A stretch of DNA of 64,000 nucleotides from the NCBI GenBank assembly GCA_028583605.1, contig CM053328.1:7402836-7466835 (forward strand). Direction: 5' to 3'. The number at the start of each line of letters is the position of its first letter. The stretch's first letter is position 1. Source of the stretch: Dastarcus helophoroides. Lineage: Eukaryota > Arthropoda > Insecta > Coleoptera > Bothrideridae. Made by a program: the position numbers and the translations under genes. This document shows positions 58,186 through 64,000 of the stretch, in pieces. The notes under the pieces were generated by a model. The model was not told the origin of the DNA. It ran no database searches and saw only the letters and a list, made by a program, of their open reading frames with translations.

Positions 58186-59225
58186 GACGTAGTCAGAATA
58201 GGACAGGGTAGGACGCTTGCCCCTCCCCCCCCCCCAGCTCGTGTGGTTAACGAAAATTTATATTGAACTGAGGAGACATTCTCTAAAAAATTTTTATTCC
58301 ACCAAAGTCGTCCTTCTTTAAACTATTGATATTTTCTCGAAATTTCGACTTATTTCACGAAATTCGACTTTTTTCATAAATTTCTTTGGAAATTTCAAAT
58401 GTATTCCTAAAATTCGATCTATTTTATCAGAATCCAACTTAACTAAAAATTTCGAATTTTTATCTTAAAATTCATCGTTTTATTTTTAGAAATTCTATCA
58501 TTTCTCAAAATTAGTTTTTTCCGGAAACTTCGACTTCTCTTTAAACTTTGATTTTCTGAAAATTTCGACTTCTTTTATCAAGATTTATCCTTTTGCTTAA
58601 AACTTGATCGATTTTTTGATAACAATATTTATCTGGAAATTTTTATTATGATTTTTTTAGAAATTTTGTAAAAAGACAAAAATTCCGCGAAAATTTCTCC
58701 TGGAATGGGGAAATACAACTTGTTTCTCAAAATTTCGACGATTATTTCAATATTGGACATTTTCTGACTCAGGGTAGGGCAGAACAGGGCGCATATCTGT
58801 TTCTAATTCAAGCGCTCAAGAGAAAAATCTAGAAATTACATTTTTCTCAAAATTTGTCCTTTTTCCAAAATTTCGACAAAATTTTACTCTCTCTAAAGAA
58901 TTTCGAGTGTTTACTAAATTTTGACTTTTTTCTCAAAATTTCGATCTTTTTTTTGTTTTTCAAGAGAAAAAAAATCGAAATTTAAAAAAAAAACCAATTT
59001 AGAAAAATTGAAACTTCGATATTTTTCTTAAAATCCGCCTTTTTTCGCAAATTTAAAATAATCCTGAAATTCCATCCTGTATGTTCCCAGAAAACTGAAT
59101 ATTTTTCCTGGAAATTCGTATCTTTCTTAAAATTTTGACTTTTTTTTCAACACTCGGTTTTTCCACAAACGGACGGCTATTCTCAAAGTTGCACTTTTTC
59201 TTTAAGTTTGAATTATTTCTGGAAA
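58186..59225. repeat. Repeat family B, second copy, with T-rich filler
   Basis: The head TAGTCAGAATAGGACAGGG with a C run is followed by ATTGAACTGAGGAGACATTC, as in the unit starting at 25811, then T-rich filler. The stretch near 58560-58830 parallels 27880-28180. It ends against LINE sequence near 59230. Confidence 0.65.
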
Positions 59226-59234
59226 ATTTCGATC

Positions 59235-59480
59235 TTTGATGCTTCATTTGGTAAGATGTTGTGTACGTTGAAATCATCGAGAAAGACAACCTCAGCGTTT
59301 GGATAATTCGTCTGTAGGTAATCGAAGGTTACAGAGAGATAAGAGAAGAACTGTCTGCATGAGGGATCGTTTGGAGACAGATAAAGTGAACAAATGAATA
59401 TTACTTCGCTTTTGGAACAGATTTTCATCCAAATCACATCATGATCAGCAGATTCCAGTGCTTCTTTTCGTTGACAGGGC
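59235..59480 (-). pseudogene. LINE endonuclease scrap
   Basis: The minus strand reads VIFICSLYLSPNDPSCRQFF, FDYLQTNYPNAEVVFLDDFN and VHN. This is the middle of an APE-type LINE endonuclease, with the usual GDFN changed to DDFN. It may belong to the same LINE family as the RT pieces at 9.7-10.7, 55.2 and 63.9 kb. It is truncated on its 3' side by family-B filler. Confidence 0.75.
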
Positions 59481-59511
59481 GTAAAAGCACAAAAAAAATT
59501 GTCATAATTTC

Positions 59512-59608
59512 GTTGAAATACAGAACTTGTCCCCTGAAACCGGTTTCAGGAGACAAGTTCTGTATTTCAATTTTTGAAGATAACCAAGGACCAGTCCGTT
59601 CCACCAAA
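59512..59608. repeat. Hairpin repeat A, compact copy
   Basis: TTGAAATACAGAACTTGTCC then CCTGAAACC is directly followed by its complement GGTTTCAGGAGACAAGTTCT, a hairpin with almost no loop. GGACCAGTCCGTTCCACC then follows. Confidence 0.85.
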
Positions 59609-60436
59609 TAATAATTTCGTTAAAAATAAGATGAAAATAAAAATTTCTAGAAAAAAGGATAAATTTGAGATTAGCTAAGCCAGAAGATCGGCTTTAAAGA
59701 AAATGTTGAAATTCTTCGCAATTTTACATAGTCTAATGTGAACCAAATTACTTATTGACAGATTTACAGATCGTAATAGTAATCAAAAGGGTTTTTAAAA
59801 ATTGTGATAATAAATTTTTGTAATTCCTCTAAGTTGTCATTTAAACATTTCAACTGGAAAACTTTAATGTTGGTGGCAAAAATTAAATTTAAAAAAATCT
59901 TGCACTACAACTTTATATTATGGTCGAAATAAGCTAAAAAGTTGAAAACTCGCCGCTATAAATAATACAAAATGCAAACAAATTGCACATTATGGTATAT
60001 TCTCGTCTGCTGCAAGAAATAACAGTAACATTTACACGCGTTCCATATTTCGCAAGACCTAAAGTGACATCAGATCAAGAGGGTGATATGTGCGAAGAAT
60101 CTCCGCATATGCTCGAACGTGACAGTTGGGTAACTCAACCATCAAAGAATCCATGACCCGAACTTGAAGCTACACCGATGACCTTGCAAATTGCATTATA
60201 CTTGCTAAGGTTTTTAACAAGGTCTCAACCTGAACGCAGCACGGAGACACGGCCCATTTTGTCAATTTTTATAGATCATGTCTGTCTCGTTTAAGTCACA
60301 AGTTGAAAGCCCATTAATGGCTCTCATTTCCAGTAATGCTATTGTAAATAATTGAAAGTGGACAAGTGAGGCTTCTTAATGCACCATTTCAATCAACTTT
60401 AGTAGTTGGAGTTGAAGATGCCTATTAGAAAAGTAC
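59609..60436. other. Unassigned, with a GC-richer core at 60.0-60.26 kb
   Basis: The core holds a 55-codon plus frame (59993-60160; FARPKVTSDQEGDM) and longer broken frames. No domain is recognised. It differs in composition from the flanking AT-rich DNA and could be a decayed exon or element. Confidence 0.35.
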
Positions 60437-60439
60437 TTA

Positions 60440-63400
60440 GGGGCCGTTCATAAATTACGTAAGAGGTTTTGAGGGCTATTTTGACCCCCTCACCCCTATT
60501 GTAAGACATCATAAGATTTCAACTACTCCCCCCTGCCCCTTAATAAGAAATTTTCGTAAGAAATGTATGCATCAATAAAATACAACTCCGTTAGTTTTAA
60601 AAATACCTTTTATTATCATCTTATTGTTATAAATATCATTAACTCACTTGAATAGCATTAATCTTATCAACCTATCACAGTTTTGACCAGAATTAGTTTA
60701 GTAAAACCTAAGGTATTGAAAAAACTAGATACTAAATCAAAACTCTAATTATTATTTATCCACGGACTGACTAACCATTCAGATATTGATTCAATTACCA
60801 GAATGACTGATTTCTTTTGTTTCTCTTGAGGCTCTTCAATTTTTTCAATAATCAATATCTTCATTGTCGTACCATTCTATATCATGGGTATTATTATTGT
60901 ATGATGTAAGATACAGGCTCTGTCCATCACGACGACGCAATAATTTAATAGGATGAAAATTCTCAGTACGAGCACACTGGTACTTGTGAACTGATTGACG
61001 ATGGATTTTCACATTTTTATTTGATGCAAAGTACAATCCACATGTTGGACATGTACGTGCAATCAATTGCGTTTGAACCGCAGGACAATAAAAGTCGTAT
61101 GGTGTTAAAATAAAATCTGGGCGGCTAGGAATTTCAATGTTTGGAGATAATTGCACAAATAAAGGACAAAAATTAGCATTTGCTTGGTTTTTAGGAAGTG
61201 GTATATCTAAAGTTTGTGCTTGTCGAAGAGGATAAGGTGGTGGAATAAATCCATCTGGTAATATCATTCGCAAATTACTTCGTAATTTTCCACAGCATCT
61301 AAATTCTGTGCATTTGCTAATTTGCAATAAATACTGAGATTCTCTTACATGTCTACAGTACCAATCAGGAGTCCATTCCACTAAACTTCTATCAATATTA
61401 TCACTACCAGGATCTACGTATTCAGCAACAACTGGCTTATAATCAATAATTAACTTACTCCATATTTGCGCTAAAATATCACCAGCCATTTTGAAATTTT
61501 TGAGTTCAAGTTCATTATCAATTGTACGTCGCTGATCATCAAGATGATTACCAAAAGAAACATATGGTAAGACAAGTCCAGATAATTGATGACTCAATGG
61601 AGCCATTCTACGCTCTACCCGATTGAAGCAACTTCTTCCGGGAGCGTTAGTGATAATAAATATAGCATCAATATCAAATTTACGAAAGTGGGAAACAGCA
61701 TGAGAGATGACTTGAGGAAAGCGTGGATTTTCATCAGGTCCTCCGTCAACAGTCATGATTATAACTGGTTTTATATTATTATAATCTGTTTTGGCCAGGG
61801 ATTGAAATTCTGCTAGCTCGATAAGATGTTCTAGATCGATGCTATGAGTGCGTGCAGATGATGATGAATGTTTTCCCGATCTGATTGCAACGTACGTAGG
61901 TCCACTGTATGTCACTGCTTCAGGTTTGCCCATTCCATCAGTATTAATTTCAATGCCAGCATATACTGAAGGTATTAATTTATGTTTTTCTGCCACCACC
62001 CAGTCGCAATCTGGTAGTCGTACTCGATATTCCATATGCATCAGGAAGGGTGCTTGTTTTTCTACAGCAGTTTTACCAATTGGAATGCGCGCTTTGTCGT
62101 CCTGTGACAAGAAGAAAACCTGAGCAGGCCCAAGCATGGAGGCGAGAGACTCGATAGCCCGGATAGAAGCAGTGCAAAATTTATCAACGGGATGGCATTT
62201 GTTGCTCTCGCCAGTTTTACCGGAACTGTTTTTTCCTTGAATTGTAGTAGAACATCTAGGTAAAAAACGAAGATACGTAGCACTTCGTGATAGATTGAAA
62301 CCTAACGTCTCTAGTTCTTTGAGTCAAGTCATCTAGAGTTCTACAGCTTCTTACCATTTTAGTTCGGCGTTTCTCATCTGCACCACCTCCAAAGCTCGCA
62401 ATTTCTGCTAAAACTTCCAACAGCTCAGGTTGAGCTTCCTCCAAACGAGGGCGACCCACTGGCTCGTGCACATTTAATTGTTGTTTTACAACTGGATTCT
62501 TAATAACATCTTTTATCAATGCCTGTCTTTTTTTCTGAAACTTTTTTGATATTCAGCGTTTTGTTTTTTATTAGCAAGTTGTTTTTTAGCTTCACCGAGG
62601 TTTTTTGCAATTTAGTGATTTCTTGATTGATCTTGAGTCCTCCAAAACCAGAATCCCGACGTAAAATACTTGTATTTAATTCACTCTCCACCAATTAAAT
62701 TTTTTTTTCAATTGCATCTTGTGCTGGAGTAGGATGACATGTTAATTGTGATTTATCAGGAATCGCCTCTTTTGGAATCAGTCTGTGCGCCATATCGACT
62801 TCTCTAGTGCATAATGCGACAGAAGAATCTGTTGAGTTTTTGTGCATCAAAGCAAGCGGTCCACCAGACACATTTTGCTGTAAGAAGTGATTTTGATTAT
62901 AGCTTAGCATACACAGCAAAATATGCCTAACTTATAAGTTTATTTAAATAAAATTTTACATATAACAATTACTTAAAAATAATATTAAAATATTGATAAT
63001 AATATTTTAAACAAAAAAATTTAGAAATAAAGTGCCAACTAACCTGTTTAAAAAAAACGAGCATGTTGATTTTTTCTTAGCAGCAAGCTGTTTTAAATCA
63101 TTTATTTTTTGAGATACAAATTTTCCGAAAGCATTGTCTATCATTTTTGAAAATTTCTTTGTTGGTTGTCCAGAATAAATTAGACTCTTGTTGACAAACC
63201 TTTGGTGTTTTATCTGGGAAACCTTCTACCCACGCTTTGAATAACAGTGGATGTAAGTATCCAGACATGTTAGATAAAATAAATATTCTAAAAGGAAATG
63301 AAGTATATTTTTGAGATTTCAAGTAACAGGGAAATCCCCGATCAACGAGAACAACAACGAAATAGTAGAAAGTCTAGAAGTACTGACAACATATGATTCT

Positions 63401-63602
63401 TGTAAGATTCAATACTGAGTAAGAGAGATAAAGCACAGATGGCGCTATCCAATAATGCCATTTCTTAACGCGAAAGTGGTAAAATTTCGAAATTTTACGT
63501 AATCAATCAAATTCTCTACCCTCCCTATAGTAAGAAACTATAATATTTAATCAACACCCCCCCCCCCCCGTTAAATATCTATCATAATTTATGAACGGCC
63601 CC
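60440..63602 (-). mobile_element. Unclassified 3.2-kb DNA transposon with TTA target site
   Basis: The left end is GGGGCCGTTCATAAATTACG; the right end read inward is GGGGCCGTTCATAAATTATG. Both sides are flanked by TTA (60437-60439 and 63603-63605). Beyond about 20 bases the ends diverge, with C-rich runs inside both (including 13 C at about 63557-63569). The interior encodes one broken minus-strand protein with DDE-like motifs and a C2H2 finger. A 3-bp TTA duplication recalls PIF/Harbinger-like groups, but the protein does not look like a Harbinger transposase to me. Confidence 0.85.
60845..63270 (-). pseudogene. DDE-like transposase with C2H2 finger, broken
   Basis: Probable transposase of the element 60440-63602. 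N-terminal pieces: MSGYLHPLLFKAWVEGFPDK (from about 63268), GGPLALMHKNSTDSSVALC (near 62860) and ILRRDSGFGGL (near 62660). A likely DNA-binding segment follows (GRPRLEEAQPELLEVL, GADEKRRTK and CRTLDDLTQ; 62460-62310). Frameshifts occur between about 62310 and 62137. From 62137 there are 430 uninterrupted codons: FLSQDDKARIPIG (D13/D14), IIMTVDGGPDENPRFP (D131) and APGRSCFNRVERRMAPLS (E175), which I read as a DDE triad with 43 residues between D131 and E175. A C2H2 finger (C363, C366, H379, H384) lies near the C-terminus, which ends NEDIDY. The catalytic and C-terminal part is intact, so decay is recent. Confidence 0.75.
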
Positions 63603-63605
63603 TTA

Positions 63606-63925
63606 GCTAATGAGGCAGATCATGTTAGGTTTTAAATTAGTTATTTCTTCAATGCATTGCTGTTTTCAATGGTTTTTGGTTAACTTATTACTTTTAACAC
63701 AAAAGTATCAAAAAATTTTTGGATACAGATGTGCCAGATGGACAGTACATTATCCAAGGCCTTGGTGGCGAATTAAATGTTGATAGCGCACTAAGGGCCC
63801 CTCCTAATATACTTATACTACTAAAAAAGGTGATTTTTTTTAAAGACTATAAATGTTATGTACTATCACAGGGATGAGCAAGATGCGGCTCGCCTAAGCT
63901 CTACTGCCTTACATAAATGTCAGAT
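63606..63925. other. Short stretch without gene
   Basis: No coding, RNA or repeat feature recognised between the TTA transposon and the LINE scrap at the window edge. Confidence 0.5.
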
Positions 63926-63929
63926 GAGA

Positions 63930-64000
63930 TACCATCATCGACGACCTGAAGAAATCTGTCATCGAGGAAACTGGATACCAAATAAAGATATTTGCAACGA
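63930..64000 (-). pseudogene. LINE RT scrap at window edge
   Basis: The reverse complement begins TTTGGTATCCAGTTTCCTCG and continues GATGACAGATTTCTTCAGGT, nearly identical to 55190-55235. It belongs to the LINE family at 9692-10680 and runs off the window. Confidence 0.7.

Overview
The window is AT-rich nuclear DNA of an animal, most likely an insect or other arthropod. Evidence: a Jockey-type LINE, DD34D mariners, hAT-type ends, Penelope-like elements with GIY-YIG endonuclease, a tRNA-derived SINE and kilobases of T-rich or A-rich degenerate satellite. I cannot name the order or species. No confident host gene is visible; the only candidate is a 148-nt cysteine-rich exon-like block near 2.5 kb. 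Almost everything else is transposable-element sequence, mostly broken, plus repeats.

Layout. 0-4 kb: T-rich filler, a 209-bp tandem duplication, the candidate exon and AT-rich DNA. 4.0-8.25 kb: a hAT-like shell (CAGTGGC... ends) containing a 3.2-kb TA-flanked Tc1/mariner-superfamily element with an intact 352-aa transposase. 8.3-11 kb: a hairpin repeat, the 3' part of a LINE and a 317-bp foldback element. 13.8-18.5 kb: an RNase H-bearing LINE with an (AATCT)n tail, split by a 2.86-kb hAT with a perfect 8-bp target duplication. 18.7-18.9 kb: a SINE. 19-22.3 kb: T-rich filler. 24.6-25.8 kb: a mariner relic whose coding block is tandemly repeated. 25.8-30.7 kb: T-rich filler with a 637-bp macro-repeat. 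30.9-33.3 kb: a Penelope-like element (PLE) with a hammerhead ribozyme. 33.4-39.3 kb: a mariner relic split by a 5.2-kb hAT that carries a 4.1-kb AGAAGAC(T/C)AG minisatellite. 40.6 kb: a solo LTR. 41.7-43.6 kb: a 519-bp macro-repeat. 44.3-54.6 kb: a second PLE region, partly a duplication of 29.1-31.9 kb, into which two later elements inserted: an unclassified long-TIR DNA transposon (46814-49784) and a Jockey LINE (49847-54072). 55-60 kb: LINE scraps, a MITE, a possible LTR promoter and more filler. 60440-63602: a second unclassified DNA transposon with DDE-like and C2H2 features.

Functionally the window records nested transposition. Target duplications and interrupted host copies give a relative order: PLE before the TA transposon and before the Jockey LINE; mariner before the minisatellite hAT; RNase H LINE before its hAT. 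The two unclassified transposons and the hAT elements that act as satellite carriers are the most novel items. All family calls come from reading motifs by eye; no database search was possible.
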